A DNA stretch of 52,412 nt from Rugosimonospora africana (GTDB lineage: Bacteria; Actinomycetota; Actinomycetes; Mycobacteriales; Micromonosporaceae). Each line of letters opens with the position of its first letter. Position 1 is the stretch's first letter. The position numbers were made by a program, and so were the translations under genes. Below, piece by piece: positions 7,707-15,660 of the stretch. Below the pieces are notes generated by a model. The model was not told the origin of the DNA. It did no database searches and saw only the letters and a program-made list of their open reading frames with translations. Where the stretch lies: the NCBI RefSeq assembly GCF_016862975.1, contig NZ_BONZ01000104.1, positions 1 through 52,412 of the forward strand, given 5' to 3'.

Positions 7707-9149
7707 TCAGGCGGGCGAGACGAACACCGGAGTGTCCGTGACCTCCAGGCGCAGCGTGCCGCCGTCGACCCGCGAGGCGACCGGCTCGCCGAACGCGTCG
7801 ATCGCGGTCGCGGCATCGGCGGGCCAGGGGAGAGCGACGCTGACCGGGGGCTCGTCCTCGCCGTCGAACGTGTCGCGTCCGTCCCACAGCACCAGCAGCC
7901 GGTCGCGATCCGCGCGCTCGACCTCGAACGCGTACCCACCCGGCCACCCGGGTGTCTCCAGCCGGCTCACCGCGACCGCTCCGGCCAGTTGCCCGGCGAG
8001 CAGCGCGAAGGTGCCCGCGCCGGGGTGGCGGTGCCGCAGAGCACCGTCCCGGTAGTCGAGGATCGGCAGCTTGCCGAACATCAGGTGCATCATCTGGTAC
8101 GGGTCGGTTGCCCCGGGTACCTCGGGGGCGAGGTTCCAGTACGCGAGGCGGCCGACGCCACCGGCGAGCGCCAGCACGGTACGCGCGACGATCTGTCGGC
8201 AGTTGATCCGGTGGCGCTTGGCTTCCCACTCCGGCGGGCAGCCGTGCAGGAACATCTGGAGTCGGGGCGGCAGGTCGGACATGCGGGCGTAGAGCGCGGT
8301 CATCGCGCGCCGTTCGGGAGTCAGCTGGGTCGCCTGGGCGATCAGCTCGTCGGTGCTCTGCGAAGCCGGCGGGGTCGCGAACGCGGACACGAACACCTCC
8401 TGGACAACCGAATCCACCTCCGGGAACTCGAACGGCACCGGGCCGCCGTGCTCACCGGCGACGATCGGCCTGGCGTACCCGTGCGCCCTCATCAGCTGCC
8501 GCGCGGTCTGAAGGTAGTCCGGAACGCGGGCGGGGTCGCCGTACAGGTGGACGTCGAAGAGGTCGAACCATTCCCTGCCCTCCCGGACGACGTGGTCGAA
8601 GAACCGGCGCGGCTCGCTGCCCTCCGCGCTGGACAACACGTCGTACCCGCAGCCGCCGAGCACCACCGCGGCGGTGGGATCGGCCTCGCGGACCGCGCGG
8701 TGCATGGTCGCGAGCTGCGCCACATACTCGTCGGCGGTGCCGGACCACAGCAGGTCGTTGCTCGGCTCGTTGTCGCACTGCCAGTACCTCACCCGGCCCG
8801 CGCAGTGCCGCACCAGGGCTCGGATGAACGCGCCGTACGTGTCGGGATCCTTGGCGGGAGACGGCGGCAGGAAGTCCGTCGCGACCCGGGTCGCCCAGGG
8901 CGAGCTGGAGCACACCGTGACCCAGATCTCCTCGTCACCGTCCAGCTGGCGCAGCAGCGCGTCGACCGTGTCCCAGACGTACCGGCCGGGCTCGGGCTCG
9001 ACCTGCCCCCAGTACAGGTAGACGCGCACGAGGCCGGCGCCGATTCCGCGGGCCGCCGGGAGGAACTCGTCGGGCCGGCCAAACAGTCCGTAGCTGATGC
9101 CCCGCACCACTCCGAGGCGGATGCCCGGCAGGTCCGGCATGGTGATCAT
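7707..9149 (-). CDS. Clan GH-A glycoside hydrolase (GH5/GH39-like)
   Basis: A 480-residue (beta/alpha)8 retaining glycosidase, apparently cytoplasmic since no signal peptide is visible. Seen: the acid/base motif QCDNEPSND (Glu128) at the end of strand 4 and a candidate nucleophile Glu233 in IVAGEHGG at strand 7, about 105 residues apart as in clan A; aromatic-rich LVRVYLYWGQVEPEPGRY near the N-terminus; and a C-terminal beta-sandwich-like region of about 100 residues. The substrate is not predictable. ATG 9149 is chosen; an ATG nine bases downstream (MPDLPG) is equally possible. It is divergent from the TetR gene at 9213 with paired operators between, so it is probably repressed by that protein and induced by a sugar-like ligand. 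Confidence 0.82.
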   Translation of the reverse strand: MITMPDLPGIRLGVVRGISYGLFGRPDEFLPAARGIGAGLVRVYLYWGQVEPEPGRYVWDTVDALLRQLDGDEEIWVTVCSSSPWATRVATDFLPPSPAKDPDTYGAFIRALVRHCAGRVRYWQCDNEPSNDLLWSGTADEYVAQLATMHRAVREADPTAAVVLGGCGYDVLSSAEGSEPRRFFDHVVREGREWFDLFDVHLYGDPARVPDYLQTARQLMRAHGYARPIVAGEHGGPVPFEFPEVDSVVQEVFVSAFATPPASQSTDELIAQATQLTPERRAMTALYARMSDLPPRLQMFLHGCPPEWEAKRHRINCRQIVARTVLALAGGVGRLAYWNLAPEVPGATDPYQMMHLMFGKLPILDYRDGALRHRHPGAGTFALLAGQLAGAVAVSRLETPGWPGGYAFEVERADRDRLLVLWDGRDTFDGEDEPPVSVALPWPADAATAIDAFGEPVASRVDGGTLRLEVTDTPVFVSPA

Positions 9150-9171
9150 CGAAGCCCTCCAACTCGCGAAA

Positions 9172-9206
9172 GTTTACGTGATAAACCCGAGTGTACGTTA
9201 TACACT
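9172..9206. promoter_or_regulatory. Two tandem TetR-type operators in a divergent promoter
   Basis: GTTTACGTGATAAAC (9172-9186) and GTGTACGTTATACAC (9191-9205, extended to a 17-bp palindrome at 9190-9206) are inverted repeats with 5-6 bp arms and 5-bp centres. They match at 12 of 15 positions and are offset by 19 bp. They fill the 63-bp gap between the glycosidase and TetR starts, where repressor binding would block both promoters. Confidence 0.75.
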
Positions 9207-9212
9207 TTCGAG

Positions 9213-9977
9213 GTGCCCAAGGATTCCGCCCAGCCTGAGGATTTCGCCCAGCCTGAGAAAGCCGCCGAGGCGAAGAGACCGGCCCCACTGGTCTGGACGC
9301 AGCCGCCACCGCCGCCCCGGCAGCGCGCCCTGGGACGGGAGGAAATCGTGGTGGCCGCGATCGCGGTGGCCGACGAGTCCGGCGCGGCCGGCCTGACCAT
9401 GAAGGCGGTCGCCGCCCGGCTCGGCCCGTACTCACCGATGGCGCTGTACCGCTACGTCCACAGCAAGGAGGGGCTGGTCGATCTCATGCTCGACGCGGCC
9501 GCCGCCGAGGTCCCGGTGCCGACCGAGCCGGGGTCGGACTGGCGGGTGGACCTACGCACGCTGGCCGTGGACACCCGGGGAATGATCAAACGACACGGCT
9601 GGTACCCGGTGCTGATCCACACCCGCCCACCGGCCGGGCCGCACCTCATGCGGCGCACCGAGTTCATGCTCAGCGTGCTGGTGGACCGGGGCCTGACGGT
9701 ACCGGACGCGATGACCTACGCGGCTCTCGTCGACCGGCACATTCTGGGCAGCGGATTGCAGGAGGCCCAGGAGGCCCGGACGCTGCGCAGCCAGGGACTG
9801 GAGAGCCCGGAGGCGTTCCTCGCCGCGATCGCCACCGTCCATGACCTGGCCGCGGCGCGCGGTGACCTGCCTCACCTGACCGGCTGGCTCGCCCGGCCCA
9901 GCGGCCCGACCGTGGACGAGCAGTTCGACCTCGGCCTCGACATGCTCCTCGACGGCATCGCCGCCCGGCTGCCCTGA
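9213..9977 (+). CDS. TetR/AcrR-family transcriptional regulator
   Basis: A 254-residue DNA-binding repressor-type protein. Seen: a disordered N-terminal extension with a duplicated hexapeptide-like segment (DSAQPEDFAQPE; 18-bp repeat at 9223-9258) and Pro run; the TetR helix-turn-helix (about residues 48-95: LGREEIVVAAIAVADESG, then GLTMKAVAARLG, ALYRYVHSKEGLVDLML); and an alpha-helical ligand domain with the TetR_C_1-type layout. The start is taken as GTG 9213 because operators and promoter lie immediately upstream. It probably represses itself and the divergent glycosidase. Confidence 0.85.
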   Translation: MPKDSAQPEDFAQPEKAAEAKRPAPLVWTQPPPPPRQRALGREEIVVAAIAVADESGAAGLTMKAVAARLGPYSPMALYRYVHSKEGLVDLMLDAAAAEVPVPTEPGSDWRVDLRTLAVDTRGMIKRHGWYPVLIHTRPPAGPHLMRRTEFMLSVLVDRGLTVPDAMTYAALVDRHILGSGLQEAQEARTLRSQGLESPEAFLAAIATVHDLAAARGDLPHLTGWLARPSGPTVDEQFDLGLDMLLDGIAARLP

Positions 9978-10010
9978 CCGGACCGTGACGCGGGACGGCA
10001 CAGCGGGGGG

Positions 10011-10070
10011 ACGGCACGGTGCTTGACGGCACGGTGCTTGACGGCACGGTGCGGGACGCGACGGTGCGGG
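10011..10070. repeat. 15-bp tandem repeat upstream of an unknown gene
   Basis: Four copies of ACGGCACGGTGCTTG (the last two diverged to end GCGGG). It lies between the TetR stop and the next gene and could be read as an artificial N-terminal extension of it (LDGTV repeats). Confidence 0.85.
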
Positions 10071-10108
10071 GCGTATGTTGCGGACATGGTCGGTCGACGG
10101 GTCAGCCG

Positions 10109-10771
10109 GTGAAGGGCTTCGCCCGGTACGAGTTCCAGCTGATGCTGCTCCGCCGGATGGCCGACTTCCAGCCCGACCTGGTCTCCGTCGCCTGCGAGGA
10201 GGCGGGGGCGTCCCGCGCGGAGTACCTGGCGGCGCACACCCGGTGGCAGCGGATGCTGCGGTCGGCGCGTGGCCCGCGCGGTCTCGGCCTGTACCGGGCG
10301 GTGCTCGGCCCGGAGGACGACGAGCGTACCCGGCGGTGGGGCGATTCCACGTTGAGCGTGCACACCTGGCGGCTGTCATCGGGGACGGCGCTGCCACCGG
10401 AGGCGCGACCGGAGCCGGGTCCCGGTGGTGGCGGCGGGGAGCGGGTGCGCGGCGGCCTGTGGCCCGGGCTGCGCTGGGAGATTATCGTCGGCCACGGCGG
10501 TGCCGTACTTCAGGGATGGTTGGTCCGGCCGCCCGGCGACCCGGTTCCGGAACTGCCCCCGCCGGGTCGGCTGGCGCCGTGGTCGTGCGTCGTGAACGAC
10601 GCCGTCGCGCGCTTCCCCGACGCCCGGGGGGTCGAGTCCGACGCGCCGTCCCGATGGGTCCTCGAGGTGGGCGCCGAGCCCGGCGAGCGCTACCGGCTGC
10701 TGTTCGTGCACGGCCTCTTCCAGATCGCCCGGCCGTTGCCTGACGCCTGGTCCCCGACTCCTGTCCCCTGA
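10109..10771 (+). CDS. Uncharacterised protein
   Basis: About 220 residues, not recognised. Seen: an N-terminal helical part ([21 protein letters not shown]), a Gly-rich linker (GPGGGGGER), and a C-terminal part with hydrophobic strands ([36 protein letters not shown]). There is no signal peptide or membrane segment. Codon usage is typical of its neighbours, which supports coding. The start is uncertain: GTG 10109 begins the non-repetitive part, whereas in-frame starts further up would translate the 15-bp repeat. It converges with the TPR membrane protein gene 25 bp away. Confidence 0.55.
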   Translation: MKGFARYEFQLMLLRRMADFQPDLVSVACEEAGASRAEYLAAHTRWQRMLRSARGPRGLGLYRAVLGPEDDERTRRWGDSTLSVHTWRLSSGTALPPEARPEPGPGGGGGERVRGGLWPGLRWEIIVGHGGAVLQGWLVRPPGDPVPELPPPGRLAPWSCVVNDAVARFPDARGVESDAPSRWVLEVGAEPGERYRLLFVHGLFQIARPLPDAWSPTPVP

Positions 10772-10795
10772 TCCCTGATCCCTGGTTCAGGGAGT

Positions 10796-12085
10796 TCATT
10801 CCTCCGGCAGCGTGTGACGCGAGAGCCAGCCGACCGCCAGCGGGCCCACGAACGCCCACGCGACCAGCGAGACCGCCGCCACGATCCACAGCCGGGTCGT
10901 CAACATCGGCCCCGGCGTGAACTGATCGGCGGCCAGCAGCGCGACGCCCGCGCCGATCAGCGCCGCGGTCAGCCCGAGTTGCCGGCGAAGTGGGGCGGAC
11001 AGGCGAACCGCCCGCCGGAACACGCCGGCACCGAGCCAGCTATCGACGCCGTACCAGGCGGCGGCGGCCAGCAGTGCGGTGCCGGCGAGCGGAAACACCA
11101 GGGTCCACCGGGGGAACGGCGAGCCGAGCGCCGCCGCGACCGTGTGCGGTCCGAGCGCCAGCGCGGGTACCAGCGGTAGCAGGGCGCGATCGTTCGACGC
11201 GGTCCAGCCCAGTACCCCGTCGACGGCGGCGGTGTCCTCCCGCCCCCGTGCCCTGCGGGTGCTGATGCGCCCGAGGATGGTCTGTCCATACGACCGGGTG
11301 TCCGAGAGCCACATCCCGATCCTCAGCGCCAGCAGGAGCGTGACGAAGATTCCACCGGCCACCATGGCCAGCCGGTGGCCGAGCGAACTGAACAGCATCT
11401 GCCGTAACCCGTTCGCCCCGGCGCACACGAGCAGCATCACCCAGAACGATCGGGTGACGCGCCGCTCGGCGGCCGCCACCTCCTGCGGCTTGGGACTGTC
11501 GGGTGCCAGCAGTGCCGCCTCGGCCAGTTGCTCGTTCGCCTCCCGGGCGTCGTGCAGCGGCCCGAACCGGGACAACACGCTCGCCAGCATAAGGCGACTG
11601 TCCAGGCTGTCCGGTGCGAGTGCGACCGACCGCCGCGCCGCCACCAGCGCCCGGCCCTGCCGCCGCCTCTCGCGGTATGCCCGGGCGAGCAACCGCCACG
11701 CCTCCGCGCTGTCCGGGGCGATTCGGGTGGCCCGGCGGGCGTACAGGATGCTGGCGCCGTGGTCGCCCAGCCGGTGGAAGAACCGCACCGCGAGCAGGTG
11801 CGTCTCCAGGTCGTCCCGTGTCCCTGGGCCGTCCCGCGTCGCTGGGTCGCCCGTCCCTGGATCGCCCGTCTCTGGAGTGCCCCGCGTCGCCAGCAGGCGT
11901 TCGACCGCGAGGCGCGCCTCGCGACGCTCGCCCTGCTCGGCGCGGACCCAGGCGCGCAGAACAGTCGCGGTCGGACTGTCCACGGCTTGACTGTCCACAG
12001 TGGCCACGTCGACCGCGGTGAGGGCCGCCCGGTAGTCCCGTTCGCGGCACAGGTCCGAGACCCGCTGCCACAACTCGTCGTCCAC
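10796..12085 (-). CDS. TPR-containing multi-pass membrane protein
   Basis: A 429-residue protein of unknown function. Seen: an N-terminal helical-repeat region (about residues 1-190) with TPR-like pairs such as LRAWVRAEQGERREARLA, ARRATRIAPDSAEAWRLLA and GRALVAARRSVALAPDSLD; then about six or seven hydrophobic segments (from about residue 205 to the end, for example FWVMLLVCAGANGL and LAMVAGGIFVTLLLALRIGM). The start is GTG 12085, with GAGGGG a few bases upstream. A short repeat giving ETGDPGTGDPATRDGPGTRD sits between helices. It may be a membrane scaffold; no enzymatic motif is seen. Confidence 0.75.
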   Translation of the reverse strand: MDDELWQRVSDLCRERDYRAALTAVDVATVDSQAVDSPTATVLRAWVRAEQGERREARLAVERLLATRGTPETGDPGTGDPATRDGPGTRDDLETHLLAVRFFHRLGDHGASILYARRATRIAPDSAEAWRLLARAYRERRRQGRALVAARRSVALAPDSLDSRLMLASVLSRFGPLHDAREANEQLAEAALLAPDSPKPQEVAAAERRVTRSFWVMLLVCAGANGLRQMLFSSLGHRLAMVAGGIFVTLLLALRIGMWLSDTRSYGQTILGRISTRRARGREDTAAVDGVLGWTASNDRALLPLVPALALGPHTVAAALGSPFPRWTLVFPLAGTALLAAAAWYGVDSWLGAGVFRRAVRLSAPLRRQLGLTAALIGAGVALLAADQFTPGPMLTTRLWIVAAVSLVAWAFVGPLAVGWLSRHTLPEE

Positions 12086-12190
12086 CGTGCCGCCCCTCGC
12101 GCGCGATCCGACCGCGACCCTCCACATTGAACACCGGGAGTCGTGCGCCGCGCTGTCCCGCCGGCAGGGTGACGCGGGGCTAGCCCGAAA

Positions 12191-12868
12191 TCACGGCGAT
12201 CCGGTGTGGTCGGTGGACGGCTGTTCGCCCCGGTACGCCGCGTCCCAGAACCTCCACTCGTACCGGGCCGACGCGGCGTAATGTGCGTGGGCACGGTTCT
12301 CGTCCTCCGGATTCAGCGACACGCCGACCCGGTCCGCCACCGCGGTGACGTCGTGGACCGCCTTCACGAACCGGGTATCGGCGTAGGTGTCGACCCACTC
12401 CCGGTACAGCGGGTTGCCGATCGGGAGGTCGATCAGGTCCGACCCGAGCCGGGCATAGATGACGTAACAGGGCAGGATCGCGGCGAGCCCGTCGGCGAAC
12501 GTACCGGTCGTCGCGACCGCCAGGAGATGGTCGGTGTACGCGCGGGTGCTCGGCAGGCTCACCGCGACGGTCACCGGATCCACCCCGAGCGAGGGGAGCG
12601 TCGTGGTCCGCAGCGCCAACTCCACCTCGATGGTGTCCGCGGCGTGCCGGGCGAACATCGCGACATCCTCGGAAGTCGGAGCCTTCGCGCCGATGACCAT
12701 CAGCGCCCGTGCGTAGTCGTACAGGTAGTGGGCGTCCTGCGCGACATAGTGGCCGAACTGGTGGGCTCCCAGCGTCCCGTCGACCAGCCCGGTGATGAAC
12801 GGGTGCGCGACGATCTCGGCGTAGACGGACGAGTTGTCCTTCCACAGCCGTTCGGTCAGTGGGATCAC
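12191..12868 (-). CDS. tenA: TenA-family aminopyrimidine aminohydrolase (thiaminase II)
   Basis: A 225-residue TenA/THI-4 family protein that would hydrolyse degraded thiamine pyrimidine to hydroxymethylpyrimidine for vitamin B1 salvage. Seen: the helical TenA fold signature with Asp45 in YVAQDAHYLYDYARAL, catalytic cysteine Cys134 in LPCYVIYARLG, and a C-terminal glutamate in FWDAAYRGEQ (Glu215), the positions expected for pyrimidine binding and catalysis. The GTG start overlaps the stop codon of the upstream S41 peptidase gene (GTGA), so the two are translationally coupled; a functional link between them is not obvious. No TPP riboswitch was noticed. Confidence 0.88.
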   Translation of the reverse strand: MIPLTERLWKDNSSVYAEIVAHPFITGLVDGTLGAHQFGHYVAQDAHYLYDYARALMVIGAKAPTSEDVAMFARHAADTIEVELALRTTTLPSLGVDPVTVAVSLPSTRAYTDHLLAVATTGTFADGLAAILPCYVIYARLGSDLIDLPIGNPLYREWVDTYADTRFVKAVHDVTAVADRVGVSLNPEDENRAHAHYAASARYEWRFWDAAYRGEQPSTDHTGSP

Positions 12869-14007
12869 GCCGCCGACCCGTTTCCGGCCGGCACCGCCGA
12901 ACCGGAATCCCGCGACGCGCTCGCCGGGTCCGGCGCGCGGCCATTCCCGCCCGGCGCGGTGCTCGTCTCGTTCGTGGGGCCGGTCTCGTCCGCGGGGCCG
13001 GTCTCGTCCGCGGGGCCGGCCTGGTGCGGCACGGGTTTGATCGCGACGCGGGCCAGCTCGTGTGCCCGGTCGAGCGCCTGGTCCGCCGGTACCTCGATGT
13101 CAGGTAGGACGCCGACGCCCTCCCAGTTCGTGCCGGAAATCGGGCTGATGGCCCGGCCGGTCGGGATCGTCACCTCCAGGTGCGGGTGCACGCGGCGGCC
13201 GATCCGGGGGTGTGCGCCACCCTTCGTGCGTTCGCCGACCAGCACCGCTCGGCCGTGCTGCTGCAGGTCGTACGCCAGCTCCTCGCCACCGGAGAACGTG
13301 GTCGCGCTGGTCAGCACGTACACCGGCTTGGTGTCGCCGAACCGGGCGCCGGGCACGTACGGCAGCGTCCACGACTGCGTCGTCCGGTCCCCCTCGCGCT
13401 CGTAGATGTCGATGAGGTGCACCGGCTCGTCGCCGAACAGGTAGCTGCACAGCATCGCCACCGCGTTCGGGTCGCCGCCGACGGTGTGGCGCAGGTCGAG
13501 GATCAGCGCCTCGGCCGGGGCGATGAGCTGCATCGCGGCGGCGAAGGCGCCGCCCACCATGGATGGCGGGAACAGCAGCGGCCGCAGCTCCAGGAGCGCG
13601 ACGTTGCCGTCGAGCCACTGCACGCTGGCCACGCCACCCATGGTGCGCGCCGCCTGCGCGGAGATCATCGCCACCATCATCTCCGGCCCGGGGAGGTCGG
13701 GAATCTCGTCCGGGTGGTGCTTGAGCCTCAGGTGCGGGTCGCCGTTGACGGATTGGAGGTCCTCGGTGACGAGCCCGGCAAGCTCCGGCGGCGACGTGAC
13801 GCCCGCATACCTGCCGGCCGCGGCCCGCTCGCCCAACAGTTCACCCAGCCGCGCGCCGATGTCCGGAAAGACATACAGCTCGGCGGTCAGCTCGCTGGTC
13901 TCGGTGACGATCCGTTCGACATCAGCCTGTTCCAAGCGATCAGTCCGTTCCAAGCGATCGGCCTGTTTCGCGAGGGGGGCCTGTGCCATGAGGTCAGCCT
14001 GTTCCAT
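12865..14007 (-). CDS. S41-family serine peptidase (IRBP/tricorn C1-like)
   Basis: A 380-residue protein without a signal peptide. Seen: an N-terminal helical domain (IVTETSELTAELYVFPDIGARL) as in S41 peptidases of the interphotoreceptor-retinoid-binding type; a core with LILDLRHTVGGDPNAVAML; the nucleophile region TSATTFSGGEELAY (Ser between Phe and Gly-Gly); the family motif VGERTKGGAHP; and NWEGVGVLPDIEVPADQAL near the end. It probably degrades peptides or is a non-classical hydrolase. Both ends are repeat-derived: MEQADLMAQ/KQADRLERTDRLEQ at the N-terminus and three GPADET-like hexapeptides at the C-terminus (12965-13018). ATG 14007 is chosen because starts further up would run into the ArsR promoter. 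It is divergent from ArsR, which may control it. Confidence 0.82.
   Translation of the reverse strand: MEQADLMAQAPLAKQADRLERTDRLEQADVERIVTETSELTAELYVFPDIGARLGELLGERAAAGRYAGVTSPPELAGLVTEDLQSVNGDPHLRLKHHPDEIPDLPGPEMMVAMISAQAARTMGGVASVQWLDGNVALLELRPLLFPPSMVGGAFAAAMQLIAPAEALILDLRHTVGGDPNAVAMLCSYLFGDEPVHLIDIYEREGDRTTQSWTLPYVPGARFGDTKPVYVLTSATTFSGGEELAYDLQQHGRAVLVGERTKGGAHPRIGRRVHPHLEVTIPTGRAISPISGTNWEGVGVLPDIEVPADQALDRAHELARVAIKPVPHQAGPADETGPADETGPTNETSTAPGGNGRAPDPASASRDSGSAVPAGNGSAA
12965..13018. repeat. 18-bp tandem repeat in the S41 peptidase tail
   Basis: Three copies of GTCTCGTCCGCGGGGCCG (the first with two changes) encoding GPADET-like hexapeptides on the complementary strand. Confidence 0.85.
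13918..14007. repeat. Degenerate 15/18-bp repeats at the S41 peptidase N-terminus
   Basis: Repeated CTGTTCCAAGCGATC-like units translate to the Gln/Ala/Asp-rich start of the peptidase. They are imperfect, with GTTCCAAGCGAT copies 18 bp apart. Confidence 0.6.
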
Positions 14008-14027
14008 GAGGCGAGTAGAGCAGACCG

Positions 14028-14042
14028 TTGACAAAGCGTCAA
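14028..14042. promoter_or_regulatory. ArsR-type operator overlapping a TTGACA -35 box
   Basis: Palindrome TTGACAAAGCGTCAA (5-bp arms, 5-bp centre). TTGACA (14028-14033) can act as a -35, with GATGCT (14051-14056) 17 bp downstream as a weak -10. That puts transcription close to the ATG at 14063, so the regulator mRNA may be leaderless. The operator also lies 20 bp in front of the divergent peptidase start. Confidence 0.55.
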
Positions 14043-14062
14043 GAGATGCGGATGCTTTCCTC

Positions 14063-14572
14063 ATGTTCGGCGAGCCCGATCCCCAGCCTCTCGACAAGAC
14101 GCTGGAGGCGACGACACCCGCGCAGCTCAAGGCGCTGGGTCATCCGCTGCGGCAGCGTCTGCTGTACGCGCTCGACGAGCCGGCGACGATGAGCCAGCTC
14201 GCCGCCGCGTTCGACGCCCAGAAGGGCACCATCGCCCACCATCTCAAGGTGCTCGGGGCGGCCGGCATGGTGCGGGTGGTCGGGACGCGCCACGTGCGCG
14301 GCGGCACCGAGCACTCCTACCAGCGCACGACCCGGCGCATCCACGTGCCCGGGCGCCCGGCCGAGTCCACCACGGCGCTACTTCAGGCGGTCGCCGACGA
14401 GATCGTGCCGACCGCCGATGAGCCGTTGCTGGTGCTGCGCCATCTGCGGTTGACCGCCGCCCAGGCCCAGGAACTGAGTGCGGCCCTGTCCCGCCTGATC
14501 GAGACGGCGACCGATGGGGGACCGGACGAGCCGCGATACGGCGTGCTCGTCGGCATGTACCGCACCGAATAG
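14063..14572 (+). CDS. ArsR-family winged-helix regulator
   Basis: A 169-residue DNA-binding protein. Seen: a winged HTH (about residues 15-90) with LGHPLRQRLLYALDEPATMSQ, recognition helix region DAQKGTIAHHLKVLGAAGMV and wing VVGTRHVRGGTEHSYQRT; then a helical C-terminal part. There is no cysteine metal-binding motif of the classical ArsR type, so it may be a non-metal sensor of the YdfF/HTH_20 kind. No ribosome-binding site precedes ATG 14063. It lies divergent from the S41 peptidase and TenA genes, and the palindrome between them suggests it represses itself and perhaps them. Confidence 0.85.
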   Translation: MFGEPDPQPLDKTLEATTPAQLKALGHPLRQRLLYALDEPATMSQLAAAFDAQKGTIAHHLKVLGAAGMVRVVGTRHVRGGTEHSYQRTTRRIHVPGRPAESTTALLQAVADEIVPTADEPLLVLRHLRLTAAQAQELSAALSRLIETATDGGPDEPRYGVLVGMYRTE

Positions 14573-14620
14573 GCGGCCACGCCGGGCGGGGGCAGCCGGA
14601 CCGCGCCGGGTGGCCGGCGC

Positions 14621-14690
14621 TGATGGCCATCGCTAATGGCCATCGCTAATTGGCAGGCGCGAATGGCCGGGTGCGAATGGCCGGGTGCGG
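14621..14690. repeat. 13/14-bp intergenic tandem repeats
   Basis: TGATGGCCATCGC and TAATGGCCATCGC, then GAATGGCCGGGTGC twice, between the convergent ArsR and NmrA-like genes. The periods (13-14 bp) are not multiples of three. Confidence 0.75.
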
Positions 14691-15530
14691 TCAGCGGAAG
14701 TCGTCGGCGTGATCCCCGGCCCACTCGGCGAAGCTGTGCGGCGGCTGCCCGGTGACGTCCCGGACAGTCGTGGACACCGGCGCCGGCGCGTCGACCCCGG
14801 CCTTCCACACGTACATGATCGCATCGACGGCGGCGGGCGGCATGGTGCGTGCGAGGTCGGCGCGCGCCTCGTCTTCGGGTACCGCCTCGATAGCGATCTC
14901 CCGGCCGATGGCCCGGCCGATGTGCCCGACCTGCTCCCGCAGCGTCAGCGACTCAGGTCCGTTGACGAGGTACGCCTGTCCCGCGTGCCCCGGCTCGGTC
15001 AGGGCGCTGACCGCGATCGCGGCCAGATCCTTCTCGTGGACCGGAGCGGTCTGCGCTTCCGGGTACGGCAGCCTCACCGCGTCACCGTTACGGATCGGGT
15101 CGGTCCACCACCACCGGGCGTTCGTGGCGAACATCCCGCCCCGGATGAACGTCCACGCCAGACCGGAACCCTCCAGCGCCACCTCGACGGCGCGGTGCAG
15201 CCGGGCGATCGGGTTCTCCTCCGCCCGTGGGCTCACCACCCCGCCGGACGACAGCAGGGCCACGTGCCGTACCCCGGCGGCTTCGGCCGCTGCCACGAAG
15301 CCGTCGATGCCTTCCGGCTTGGCGTACAGGAACACCGTCTCCGCACCGGCCAGTGCGGCTGGCAGGGTCTCGGGGCGCTCCAGGTCGGCCGCGACGACCT
15401 CGGTGCCGGCGGGCAATCGCCCCGATTCCGGCCGCCGGCTGGTCGCCCTCACGCGGATATCCCGGGCGGCCAGACCCGCGGCGACGTGACTGCCCACACT
15501 GCCGGCGGCTCCGAAGACGACTGCGACCAT
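14691..15530 (-). CDS. NmrA-like NAD(P)-binding protein (atypical SDR)
   Basis: A 279-residue protein of the atypical short-chain dehydrogenase class, either an NAD(P)H-dependent reductase or a redox sensor. Seen: N-terminal dinucleotide motif VVFGAAGSVGSHVAAGL, then RATSRRPE (phosphate-side Arg residues suggest NADP(H)), strand VFLYAKPEG, HVALLSSGGVV, and WTFIRGGMFATNARWWW. The classical YxxxK pair is absent, as expected for NmrA/HSCARG-like proteins. The start ATG 15530 follows GAGGGTGGG and removes a repeat-derived 61-residue extension that an upstream start would add. No operon partner is clear. Confidence 0.83.
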   Translation of the reverse strand: MVAVVFGAAGSVGSHVAAGLAARDIRVRATSRRPESGRLPAGTEVVAADLERPETLPAALAGAETVFLYAKPEGIDGFVAAAEAAGVRHVALLSSGGVVSPRAEENPIARLHRAVEVALEGSGLAWTFIRGGMFATNARWWWTDPIRNGDAVRLPYPEAQTAPVHEKDLAAIAVSALTEPGHAGQAYLVNGPESLTLREQVGHIGRAIGREIAIEAVPEDEARADLARTMPPAAVDAIMYVWKAGVDAPAPVSTTVRDVTGQPPHSFAEWAGDHADDFR

Positions 15531-15559
15531 CCGGCCCACCCTCTCGATGTCAGCTTGGC

Positions 15560-15660
15560 TGTGAATCGACTTCTCTTGCTTCGGCTTGTCGTGCTTCGAC
15601 TGCTCTGGGCTTCGACTTCTCTGTGCCTCGACTGCTTTTGCTTCAGCTTCTCTGGACTTC
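15560..15660. repeat. Degenerate intergenic repeats
   Basis: Imperfect units such as TGCTTCGACTGCTCTGGG and GGCTTCGACTTCTCTG between the NmrA-like gene and the 3' end of the kinase-like gene. The last units overlap the kinase-like stop region. Confidence 0.5.
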
